Assembly (NCBI GenBank): GCA_018672815.1
Contig: JABHDX010000148.1
Location: forward strand, 1-8,345
Reading direction: 5' to 3'
DNA length: 8,345 nucleotides
Origin: Gammaproteobacteria bacterium
GTDB lineage: Bacteria; Pseudomonadota; Gammaproteobacteria; UBA11654
Below the pieces are notes generated by a model. The model saw only the letters and a program-made list of their open reading frames with translations, did not search any database and had not been told where the DNA came from. The translations under genes were made by a program, and so were the position numbers. Shown here in pieces: positions 1 to 6,722 of the stretch (its first letter is position 1; each line of letters opens with the position of its first letter).

Positions 1-1
1 A

Positions 2-721
2 TTCAATGATATCAGGATTAAATACTTTCAAGCTGATATTCACACAAAGTTGGGAGAAGCTAGAAATCTTGCTATGCGTGAAACAACCGGTAAATGGATT
101 GCATTCTTAGATGTGGATGATTTATGGGAGAAAGATAAGCTAGAAAAGCAAATCCAATATATCAATGATAATAATACAAATCTTGGGATTATCTATGGAA
201 GATGTGAATTAATTTATGAGGATGGTGTTTCAAGAGGGAAAATTTTATATGAAAGCGAAACTCTACCAGATGGTGATATATTTAATCAGTTACTGTTTGT
301 GAATTTCATTCCTTTTGTTTCTGCCATTGTAAATAAAGAAAAATTTGAGAATTTAGGAGGTTTTGATGACAATCTAATGCATTCAACTGATTATTATATG
401 TTTCTTAAGCTTGCAGAGAAGTATAAAGTAGAAGCAATTCAGGATGTTTGTTGTCAGTATAGATTGCATCAATCAAATCTTACCAATATATTGAGAGTTC
501 AGGGTGAATTAGAGAGCATAGAAATTGTGGAGTCCTTTCTTCCTAATCCACAAGCCAAGAATGCATTGGTATATCATAAGGCAGGTCTGGCTATAGCTTA
601 CCTTAGGGAAAGAGAGTTTTTTAACTTCTGTAAAGTTTTATTAATACATGGAGTTCTGATCAGGTTTATCTTAAGGTGCCTATCTTCTCTTAGAAAAAAG
701 TGTAGTTCACTCATAACTTAG
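2..721 (+). CDS. Family 2 glycosyltransferase, GT-A fold (5' end missing)
   Basis: The frame is open from base 2 to the TAG at 719-721, giving 239 residues of a gene that begins outside the window. The TTG at 50 and the ATG at 74 lie inside conserved GT2 sequence, so neither is the start. Visible GT2 features are the GEARNLAM stretch followed by TGKWIAFLDVDD. There the DVDD (codons at 110-121) is the DxD-type motif that binds the metal and nucleotide-sugar phosphates. Further on come a GGFDD segment and STDYYMFLKLA, the usual place of the catalytic-base region, then YRLHQSNLT, a common GT2 ending. The tail is basic and hydrophobic, suggesting peripheral attachment to the inner membrane. By family it transfers a sugar from a nucleotide donor to a lipid-linked acceptor in the cytoplasm. 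Donor and linkage cannot be read from sequence. The stop lies 12 bases before the polymerase gene. Confidence 0.93.
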   Translation, partial: FNDIRIKYFQADIHTKLGEARNLAMRETTGKWIAFLDVDDLWEKDKLEKQIQYINDNNTNLGIIYGRCELIYEDGVSRGKILYESETLPDGDIFNQLLFVNFIPFVSAIVNKEKFENLGGFDDNLMHSTDYYMFLKLAEKYKVEAIQDVCCQYRLHQSNLTNILRVQGELESIEIVESFLPNPQAKNALVYHKAGLAIAYLREREFFNFCKVLLIHGVLIRFILRCLSSLRKKCSSLIT

Positions 722-733
722 ATATATTGAATC

Positions 734-2116
734 ATGATGAATGTAAAAGATGTAAATCCTTCCTATAAAATTTATGAAACTATGCATGGAAGATCAGGAG
801 CTTTATTTACAGTTATAGCTCTGGGTTTATTGATCCTAAGTGTTACCCGAGGATTATTTGTCATTGGATTGGGCGGCTTAGTTGAAACTAGCATGATCTA
901 TAATGTTATTTTCTTATTTTTAATGATATTTACATTATATTGCTGTTTTGATCAGCAGCGATTGAGGTATCCACCTAAATTAAAGTTATGCTTGTATTTA
1001 AATCTATTATTCTTTATTTGCTGGCTTCTTCCTGATTTAATAGCCACAAGGGATATCAAATTCTTTTTGATTTGTGCCATCGTTCCTTTTGTCTCTTTTG
1101 GTTTTATGAAGATTCCAAGTCTTTATTTAAGAAGAGTTTTTTTCTTTCTTTTATTTATCTTAGCAGCAACAACTATCATTGATTTTATAATGTCCAATCT
1201 GCCAAAATTACAATTGAGAGAATATAGAGAGCAACTTAGGCTGATGATTAATCCTACCCAATTAGCACCAACAAGGGTTGGTTTCTTTCTGAGATCAGTT
1301 GGTATTACTGGTTTTGAGCATGAAACATCATGTCTGCTTGTTATGCTTATAACCTATGTTCTTGCCCTTAGGCATGAATATATATCTAGATCAAGTAGAA
1401 TATTCTTAATTTATCTATCCTTAGTAGCTTTATTATTTACGCTTTCGATATCTAATATGATAATTGGATTTTTTTCTATGGGATTAATTTGTCTTCATTA
1501 CTTTAAAAGAAAGGAATATTTTCAGACTGGATTATTGGCTCTACCTTTCATGTTTTTTATTCTTAACTTTGGCTTATCAACAGAGAATTATGTCAAGGGT
1601 GACGATATTAGTATTGCTCAAGCAGTCTATGTGAAAATCGCTCCTGATACTGGAGATTGGTCAGCAATGTTAACTATGGAAACAGACAGTAGCAGGCTGG
1701 AGCAGGATGGAACTTTGGTTTGCTATCATTGGCAAAAAAGATGCTCACCATTGTTTAATGAGCTAGCTGGTTTAGTGATTGGGCATGAAGGAGCTACTAA
1801 GATGGGAGAGTTTGGCAGAATAACTGAAATAGGTCTTATAAGAATGGCTTGGGAGACTGGACTTACAACAATTCTGTCATTCTTTTTAGTCCTTATCTTT
1901 CCAATCATGCTCTACTTCTCAAGCGATGCTTTTACAAAAAGAGAAATGTTCCCTTATTTTTGTGCAATTACTACAGGGATTTTAACCTTATTGCATTATG
2001 GAGCACTATTTAGAACTACAAATATATTTATTTTTTATGCACTCTATGGCGCTTGCATAAGACAATATATTCTCTCAACAAACTTTAAAAATAAATTCAT
2101 TGATAAAACAGCTTAA
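734..2116 (+). CDS. wzy: Probable O-antigen/oligosaccharide repeat-unit polymerase (Wzy-like)
   Basis: A 460-residue polytopic inner-membrane protein. Hydrophobic segments lie near residues 21-48, 53-71, 84-102, 108-126, 133-152, 195-212, 221-255 (probably two), 264-281, 375-395, 406-425 and 428-445, so about 11-12 helices. Between the last two groups sits a hydrophilic loop of about 90 residues (282-372), the arrangement expected of Wzy polymerases, whose large periplasmic loop acts in chain growth. The segment RSVGITGFEHETS (187-199) resembles the G-F-x-E-x-S element common in Wzy and O-antigen ligase-like proteins. Wzy proteins vary widely, so the call rests on topology, length and the surrounding glycosyltransferases; a WaaL-type ligase is the main alternative. 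The ATG at 734 is followed at once by another ATG. No convincing Shine-Dalgarno sequence precedes either, which suggests translation coupled to the upstream gene. Confidence 0.77.
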   Translation: MMNVKDVNPSYKIYETMHGRSGALFTVIALGLLILSVTRGLFVIGLGGLVETSMIYNVIFLFLMIFTLYCCFDQQRLRYPPKLKLCLYLNLLFFICWLLPDLIATRDIKFFLICAIVPFVSFGFMKIPSLYLRRVFFFLLFILAATTIIDFIMSNLPKLQLREYREQLRLMINPTQLAPTRVGFFLRSVGITGFEHETSCLLVMLITYVLALRHEYISRSSRIFLIYLSLVALLFTLSISNMIIGFFSMGLICLHYFKRKEYFQTGLLALPFMFFILNFGLSTENYVKGDDISIAQAVYVKIAPDTGDWSAMLTMETDSSRLEQDGTLVCYHWQKRCSPLFNELAGLVIGHEGATKMGEFGRITEIGLIRMAWETGLTTILSFFLVLIFPIMLYFSSDAFTKREMFPYFCAITTGILTLLHYGALFRTTNIFIFYALYGACIRQYILSTNFKNKFIDKTA

Positions 2117-2133
2117 TTTTTAATTGTTGATCG

Positions 2134-2140
2134 AAAGGAG
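2134..2140 (+). promoter_or_regulatory. Strong ribosome binding site for the WbuB-like gene
   Basis: AAAGGAG ends 9 bases before the ATG at 2150, close to an ideal Shine-Dalgarno sequence and spacing. It is the best such site in the window and fixes this start. Most other genes here have weak sites or depend on the preceding gene. Confidence 0.85.
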
Positions 2141-2149
2141 ATTAGATTT

Positions 2150-3376
2150 ATGAATATCTTGATTGTATCTCAATATTTTTGGCCTGAGAATTTTAGGATT
2201 AATGATTTAGCTGAAGCACTAGATGGAATAGATCATAATGTTACCGTTCTTACGGGACTACCTAATTATCCAGAAGGTAAGATCTACAAAGGTTATCTAT
2301 GGAGAGTTTCTAAGGAGAAATATAAAAATATTAATATTATAAGGATTCCTATAATACCTAGAGGCAATGCTAGCAATATACGATTATTTCTTAATTATCT
2401 TTCGTTTGCTGTTCTTGCCACAATAATTTCTCCTTTTATAATCAAAGGAAAAATTGACAAAATCTTTATTTATGGAGGTTCTCCACTTACAAAAGCGATA
2501 CCTGCTATAGTATTGAAAAAAATTAAGAAGGCCCCTATATTTTTATGGATTCTAGACCTCTGGCCTGAGAGTGTTTTTGTTAATAATAGAATTAAATCTA
2601 AAATAATATTCATTTTAATAAGGGTGATGACAAGATTCATATACAGAAATTCAGATTACATTCTATTGCAATCTCAAGCCATGATAGAACCTGTTATTGC
2701 TAATGGAGGTGATCAGGATAAACTTGTCTATTTTCCTTCTTGGGCAGAAGATCAGTTTTTAGATGCAGTAAAAGATTATTCAGATAAGCCAAAGATAGAT
2801 TCATTACCAGATGGTTTTTATATTACTTTCGCTGGTAATATTGGAGAAGGTCAAGATATTGAGACAATAGTAGACGCAGCTGATGAATTGAAGCATGAGA
2901 CAGAAATCCATTGGCTTATATTAGGATTTGGATCAAAATACGATTGGTTACTAGATAATATTAAAAGTAGGAAACTTGATAACATTCATGTTATGGGAAA
3001 AAGACCTTTAGAAAGTATGCCTATGTATTTTGAATTCTCAGACATTCTATTAGCATCCTTAAAGAAAAAAGATATCTATGCATTGACACTTCCAGGAAAA
3101 GTCCAATCGTATATGGCAAGTGCAAAGCCAATTATTGCGATGATCGATGGTGAGTCTTCTAGAATTATCAATGAGTCTAAGTCAGGTATATCGGTTGAAA
3201 GTGAGAGCAAAGAAGGTCTAATAAGAGCCGTTAAAGAAATGAAAGCAATGACATCTAGTGATCTCGAGAAAATGGGCAAAAATGGAAGGAATTATTATTT
3301 GAAAAATTTTCAGCTTAAAACATCACTCGAAAAATTAGATGGATTATTCAAAGATAGTAGCAATGTTAGTAGCTGA
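2150..3376 (+). CDS. wbuB: Family 4 glycosyltransferase, WbuB-like (probable L-fucosaminyltransferase)
   Basis: A 408-residue GT-B fold enzyme. The N-terminal half has the opening typical of WbuB-like proteins, SQYFWPENFRINDLAEAL (7-24), then GLPNYPEGK (36-44) and LWILDLWPESV (132-142). The C-terminal GT4 domain starts at FAGNIGEGQDIETIV (227-241) and has LILGFG (256-261) and the donor-binding region ALTLPGKVQSYMASAKPI (311-328), with PGK where many relatives have PSK. There is no signal peptide; hydrophobic stretches near 79-97 and 152-158 suggest membrane association. WbuB-type enzymes are linked in E. coli and relatives to transfer of L-FucNAc to a lipid-linked acceptor. The two following genes make UDP-L-FucNAc, which supports that role, though donor specificity is inferred from context. 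It has its own strong ribosome binding site, 33 bases after wzy. The stop is TGA. Confidence 0.86.
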   Translation: MNILIVSQYFWPENFRINDLAEALDGIDHNVTVLTGLPNYPEGKIYKGYLWRVSKEKYKNINIIRIPIIPRGNASNIRLFLNYLSFAVLATIISPFIIKGKIDKIFIYGGSPLTKAIPAIVLKKIKKAPIFLWILDLWPESVFVNNRIKSKIIFILIRVMTRFIYRNSDYILLQSQAMIEPVIANGGDQDKLVYFPSWAEDQFLDAVKDYSDKPKIDSLPDGFYITFAGNIGEGQDIETIVDAADELKHETEIHWLILGFGSKYDWLLDNIKSRKLDNIHVMGKRPLESMPMYFEFSDILLASLKKKDIYALTLPGKVQSYMASAKPIIAMIDGESSRIINESKSGISVESESKEGLIRAVKEMKAMTSSDLEKMGKNGRNYYLKNFQLKTSLEKLDGLFKDSSNVSS

Positions 3377-3409
3377 ATAGTTATATAATTATATTTAAAA
3401 AATATTGAA

Positions 3410-4516
3410 ATGAAAAAAATTGGTATAACAGGGAGCAATGGTCTTATTGGCTATCACTTAAGAGTATTTCTCAAAAATGTTGAGAATACAGAGCTAAAGT
3501 TAGCAACTAGAGAAACATTTCAGTCTGAAGAGGCATTACTGAGATTTTCTGAAGATTTAGATGTCATCGTGCATCTAGCAGATAAAAATGTTGGTGCTGA
3601 TGAAGATATTAGAGATATAAATATGAATATTTCTAAGTTATTGACCGAATCATGTGATAGTGCAAGCACTAAACCACATTTAATTTTTGCTTCTTCAACT
3701 CATATTGAGTTAAATCCAAATGCAGCTTACTCCATATCAAAAAAAGAATGCTCCAGTTATCTAGAACAATGGTGTAAGGATAGCAAATCTTCTTTTACTA
3801 ATTTAGTGATACCCCATGTATTTGGAGAGTTCGGTAAACCATTTTACAATAGTGTGATATCTTCTTTTTGTTATCAGCTAGCCAATAATGAAGAGACAAA
3901 AATTATCAAGGATAAGGCATTAAATCTTTTGCATGCCCATGATGTTGCAAAAGGCATCTATAATATTATTCTTGAGAAAAAGACTGGGGAACAATACCTA
4001 GAAGGTTTATTGATTAACGTAAGTGAAGTTAGGGACAAACTGATTCAATTATCCAATTCTTATAAGAATAATATTATTCCAAATGTTGAAAAAAAGATTG
4101 ATTCACAACTGTTTAATACTTTCAGATCCTACTTAGATGAGAGCTATTATCCAAGAAACTTTATGCTCCATTCTGATCATAGGGGCTCATTATTTGAGGC
4201 TATGAAAACAGAACAATATGGATTAACTTTTGCTTCAACTACAAAGCCGGGGATTACAAGAGGAAATCATTATCATATAGATAAATTTGAACGCTTTATA
4301 GTCATCAATGGTAATGCTGTGGTTAGTCTTAGAAGAATTTTCTCAGATGAGGTAACTACTTATGATGTTTCAGGAGATAATCCAACGTATATAGATATAC
4401 CAACTTACCTAACACATAATATTACTAATACAGGATCATCAGATCTAATCACACTATTTTGGTCAAATGTTTTTTATGATGAGAATAATCCAGATACATA
4501 TTTTGAAGAGGTTTAA
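3410..4516 (+). CDS. wbjC: UDP-L-FucNAc pathway reductase/epimerase, SDR-cupin fusion (WbjC/FnlB/CapF)
   Basis: A 368-residue two-domain protein, close to the roughly 370 residues usual for CapF. Residues 1 to about 245 form an extended SDR domain. It has a GxxGxxG dinucleotide motif (G8, G11, G14), VHLAD (54-58), SST at 95-97, the YxxxK catalytic pair Y107/K111, and a conserved segment VFGEFGKPFYNSVISSFC (137-154). Residues from about 246 to 368 form a cupin with the zinc-ligand pattern H287, H289, E294 and, later, H336. In CapF the cupin epimerises C3 of the UDP-4-keto sugar and the SDR half reduces the keto group with NADPH, giving UDP-2-acetamido-2,6-dideoxy-L-talose. The adjoining 2-epimerase gene fits this pathway. 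The fused cupin argues against the UDP-L-QuiNAc route, whose WbvR reductase lacks it. The ATG at 3410 has no clear Shine-Dalgarno site; the 33-base spacer is almost pure A/T. Confidence 0.92.
   Translation: MKKIGITGSNGLIGYHLRVFLKNVENTELKLATRETFQSEEALLRFSEDLDVIVHLADKNVGADEDIRDINMNISKLLTESCDSASTKPHLIFASSTHIELNPNAAYSISKKECSSYLEQWCKDSKSSFTNLVIPHVFGEFGKPFYNSVISSFCYQLANNEETKIIKDKALNLLHAHDVAKGIYNIILEKKTGEQYLEGLLINVSEVRDKLIQLSNSYKNNIIPNVEKKIDSQLFNTFRSYLDESYYPRNFMLHSDHRGSLFEAMKTEQYGLTFASTTKPGITRGNHYHIDKFERFIVINGNAVVSLRRIFSDEVTTYDVSGDNPTYIDIPTYLTHNITNTGSSDLITLFWSNVFYDENNPDTYFEEV
4505..4511 (+). promoter_or_regulatory. Ribosome binding site of wbjD inside the end of wbjC
   Basis: GAAGAGG lies in the last codons of wbjC and ends 5 bases before the ATG at 4517. 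The TAA stop of wbjC (4514-4516) touches that ATG. Both points support start choice 4517 and coupled translation of the two enzymes. Confidence 0.65.
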
Positions 4517-5647
4517 ATGGATAAAAAACTAAAGGTTGTAACCATTTTAGGAACTAGACCAGAGATTATTAGGCTCTCAAGAGTAATTAGTAAGCTCAAT
4601 GAATCTTTTGATCATAAGCTCATTCATACAGGACAGAATTATGATTATGAACTTAATGAAATCTTTTTTGAGGATCTGGAGTTAGATGCACCAGATTATT
4701 ATCTAGGTGCAGCATCGACGAATCCTTCAGAATATATAGGAGAAGTGATTCAGAAAGTCGACAAGCTTTTAGATGAGCTAAAGCCTGATGCAGTCTTAAT
4801 TCTGGGCGATACAAATAGTACTTTATCAGCTATACCAGCAAAAAAGAGACATATACCTATTTTCCATATGGAAGCTGGTAATAGATGCTTTGATCAAAGA
4901 GTACCAGAGGAAATAAATAGAAAAATTATTGATCATATCAGTGATATCAATATGCCATATAGCACTATAGCAAGAGATTATCTTGTTAATGAGGGGATAC
5001 CCATAAATCAGATTATTAAAACTGGCAGCCCTATGAATGAGGTACTTAGTTACTATAATTCAAAAATAGAACGTTCTGATATTCTATCTAAAATGGATCT
5101 TAAGGAGAGGGATTATTTTTTAATTAGTTGTCATAGAGAAGAAAATGTAGATATCGATTCTCGTTTAAATAAATTAGTGAGTATTCTGAATTATTTGGGT
5201 GACAAGTTGAATAAAAAAGTTCTCTTCTCTACTCATCCAAGAACAAGGAAACGAATAGAGGCTAGTGGTTATGAGATTAGTAAAAGTGTAGAACTCTCAA
5301 AACCTTTAAACTTTAGTGATTATGTGAATCTACAGATTCATTCAATTGCTGTTCTTTCAGATAGTGGAACCATTACTGAGGAAACGTCTATTTTAGGGCT
5401 AGATTCGCTCAATATTAGAGATAGCCATGAGAGACCAGAAGGCATGGAAGAAGGCACTGTTATGATGACAGGGCTAAATTTATCAAGGGTCAAAGATGCT
5501 ATCAATATACTGCAGAGCCAGTCCGGTACTAAATTTTCAACAGTTGATGATTATAAGTCTGGTAATGTCTCAGATAAAGTTGTGAGGATCATTCTTAGCC
5601 ATGTTGATTTTATAAACAGAGTCGTTTGGAAACAGTACAATGATTAA
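4517..5647 (+). CDS. wbjD: UDP-2-acetamido-2,6-dideoxy-L-talose 2-epimerase (WbjD/FnlC/CapG), making UDP-L-FucNAc
   Basis: A 376-residue cytoplasmic enzyme of the non-hydrolysing UDP-GlcNAc 2-epimerase family, full length. Motifs in order: LGTRPEIIRLSRVI (11-24), HTGQNYD (37-43), GDTNS (97-101), HMEAGNRCFDQRVPEEINR (117-135) with the acidic residues E119, E131 and E132, SCHREENVD (204-212), STHPRTRKR (238-246), SDSGTITEET (281-290) and RPEGMEEGT (306-314). The AGNRCFD signature marks the WbjD/FnlC/CapG branch; WecB-type enzymes usually read AGLR there. The reaction inverts C2 of UDP-2-acetamido-2,6-dideoxy-L-talose to give UDP-N-acetyl-L-fucosamine. It follows wbjC with no spacer and in the same frame, so the two are certainly co-transcribed and probably translationally coupled. 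The dehydratase that starts the pathway (WbjB/FnlA) is not in the window. Confidence 0.93.
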   Translation: MDKKLKVVTILGTRPEIIRLSRVISKLNESFDHKLIHTGQNYDYELNEIFFEDLELDAPDYYLGAASTNPSEYIGEVIQKVDKLLDELKPDAVLILGDTNSTLSAIPAKKRHIPIFHMEAGNRCFDQRVPEEINRKIIDHISDINMPYSTIARDYLVNEGIPINQIIKTGSPMNEVLSYYNSKIERSDILSKMDLKERDYFLISCHREENVDIDSRLNKLVSILNYLGDKLNKKVLFSTHPRTRKRIEASGYEISKSVELSKPLNFSDYVNLQIHSIAVLSDSGTITEETSILGLDSLNIRDSHERPEGMEEGTVMMTGLNLSRVKDAINILQSQSGTKFSTVDDYKSGNVSDKVVRIILSHVDFINRVVWKQYND

Positions 5648-5684
5648 TAATTAGTATTAATTTAAGGCTATTAAGCTTCATTCT

Positions 5685-6704
5685 ATGTTTAATTCAACAA
5701 ACTCTTCAATATATTATTTTTCCGAACTCAGTAGCGATTCCCAAATTAATGCAAAGAGGGAATTGGAAGATATTATTGCTGATACTAATGATTTGGTGAC
5801 CACCGGACATAATCTCAATCTATTGGATATCCTTTGCTCTTCTTTCAATTATAAAAAAGAAATACTAATTTATATGAAGGATCATAAAATTGAGGGTTTT
5901 ATTCCATTATTGATTATTGGGAATAAGGCAGTTTCAGTGCCACACTTCTCATATGGTGGATATATAGGAAGAAATCAAATTTCAAGTCATGAGTATTTGG
6001 ACTTCATAAACTCATTGAAAGCTAAATATAAAGGGGATTTTCTGATAAGGGACTTTAAGAAGATAACTGATTATGTATTTGAGGATAAAGTAGCATGCTT
6101 TCTTGAGTTGGAGCGTGATTCAGAACAACAATTTAAAAAATTTACTAGTAAGTTAAGAAGTCAAATCAGAAAAGCTGAGAAAAATGGTTTAAGAGTTGAA
6201 GAGGCATCTATTGACGAATTTTTTTCAATCTATCTAATTAGTATGCATAGACTCGGTTCACCTCATCTCCCATTGGAATTTTTCCATGAAATCCAAGATA
6301 ATTATCATGGAGGCATGGTAAAGGTCTTTTCAGTAAGGAAGGGCAATCAAATAATTGGCTCAAGTATTGTGTTATCTTTTAAAGATTTTTCTGAAGTAAC
6401 ATGGGCTGCAACACTAAAAGAATACAATCATTTGGCACCTAATATGCTTTTATATTGGGAGATGATAAATTATTGTATTACTAATGGTATGAAGGTATTT
6501 TCTTTTGGTAGAGCAACTAAAAATACTGGATCATTAAAATTTAAAAAGCAATGGGGTTCAGAAGAGATACAGTTATCATGGAATTATGGGACACCAAGAA
6601 AATTAAGAGTTGAGAGCTTAACCTTTTTAACTAATATATGGAAATACTGTCCTCAATTTATTATTAGAAGACTTGGTCCATTACTAACTAGATATATTTA
6701 CTAA
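5685..6704 (+). CDS. FemAB-like (GNAT-fold) protein, related to XrtA/PEP-CTERM-associated FemAB proteins
   Basis: A 339-residue soluble protein that looks like two tandem GNAT-like domains, as in FemAB/FemX. The first covers about residues 45-140, the second about 145-300. Recognisable elements are SKLRSQIRKAEKNGL (155-169), MHRLGSPHLP (187-196) and FSFGRATKNTGSLKFKKQWG (272-291), which match the pattern of FemAB proteins annotated with exosortase-linked exopolysaccharide loci. The C-terminal stretch NIWKYCPQFIIRRLGPLL (317-334) is a basic amphipathic helix also typical of that group. FemAB proteins of Gram-positive bacteria add amino acids from aminoacyl-tRNA to peptidoglycan precursors; the reaction of this subgroup is not established. 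It is followed 18 bases later by a deacetylase, a common pairing. The ATG at 5685 is the first after an in-frame TAA at 5658-5660, but has no well-placed Shine-Dalgarno site, so the start is less certain than the family. Confidence 0.85.
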   Translation: MFNSTNSSIYYFSELSSDSQINAKRELEDIIADTNDLVTTGHNLNLLDILCSSFNYKKEILIYMKDHKIEGFIPLLIIGNKAVSVPHFSYGGYIGRNQISSHEYLDFINSLKAKYKGDFLIRDFKKITDYVFEDKVACFLELERDSEQQFKKFTSKLRSQIRKAEKNGLRVEEASIDEFFSIYLISMHRLGSPHLPLEFFHEIQDNYHGGMVKVFSVRKGNQIIGSSIVLSFKDFSEVTWAATLKEYNHLAPNMLLYWEMINYCITNGMKVFSFGRATKNTGSLKFKKQWGSEEIQLSWNYGTPRKLRVESLTFLTNIWKYCPQFIIRRLGPLLTRYIY

Positions 6705-6709
6705 GGAAG
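6703..6709 (+). promoter_or_regulatory. Distant ribosome binding site of the deacetylase gene, overlapping the femAB-like stop
   Basis: AAGGAAG begins inside the TAA stop (6702-6704) of the femAB-like gene and ends 13 bases before the ATG at 6723, longer than the usual 5-9. An in-frame TAG at 6720-6722 sits directly before that ATG, so translation cannot begin further upstream in this frame. Confidence 0.5.
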
Positions 6710-6722
6710 TTAAAAAATTTAG

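Noticed and set aside
50..52. TTG as the start of the first glycosyltransferase
   Set aside because: The reading frame continues upstream to the window edge with GT2-like sequence, and the residues after the TTG belong to the conserved middle of the GT-A domain, so the gene is truncated by the window.
1726..1908. Antisense open frame of 60 codons within the wzy-like gene
   Set aside because: It lies wholly opposite a well-supported membrane protein gene, and its predicted product has no recognisable features.
3076..3279. Antisense open frame of 67 codons within the WbuB-like gene
   Set aside because: It is opposite the conserved donor-binding region of the glycosyltransferase and has no motif of its own; it is a by-product of the coding strand.
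3384..3389. Perfect TATAAT before wbjC, inside a 12-base AT palindrome (3383-3394)
   Set aside because: No -35 element resembling TTGACA occurs 16-18 bases upstream and there is no extended -10 TG. The 33-base spacer has only two non-A/T bases, so TATAAT and AT palindromes are expected by chance.
4935..4947. Small inverted repeat ATATC-AGT-GATAT inside wbjD
   Set aside because: A 5-base A/T-rich stem inside conserved coding sequence is expected by chance and has no regulatory context.
4517..5647. Identification as WecB (UDP-GlcNAc 2-epimerase for ManNAc)
   Set aside because: The AGNRCFD signature and direct linkage to the SDR-cupin WbjC favour the WbjD/FnlC/CapG branch that makes UDP-L-FucNAc.
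5648..5684. Longest spacer, considered as a promoter or terminator between wbjD and the femAB-like gene
   Set aside because: TTGGAA at 5626-5631 has no acceptable -10 at normal spacing, and there is no stable hairpin with a T-run. It looks like an ordinary short AT-rich spacer.
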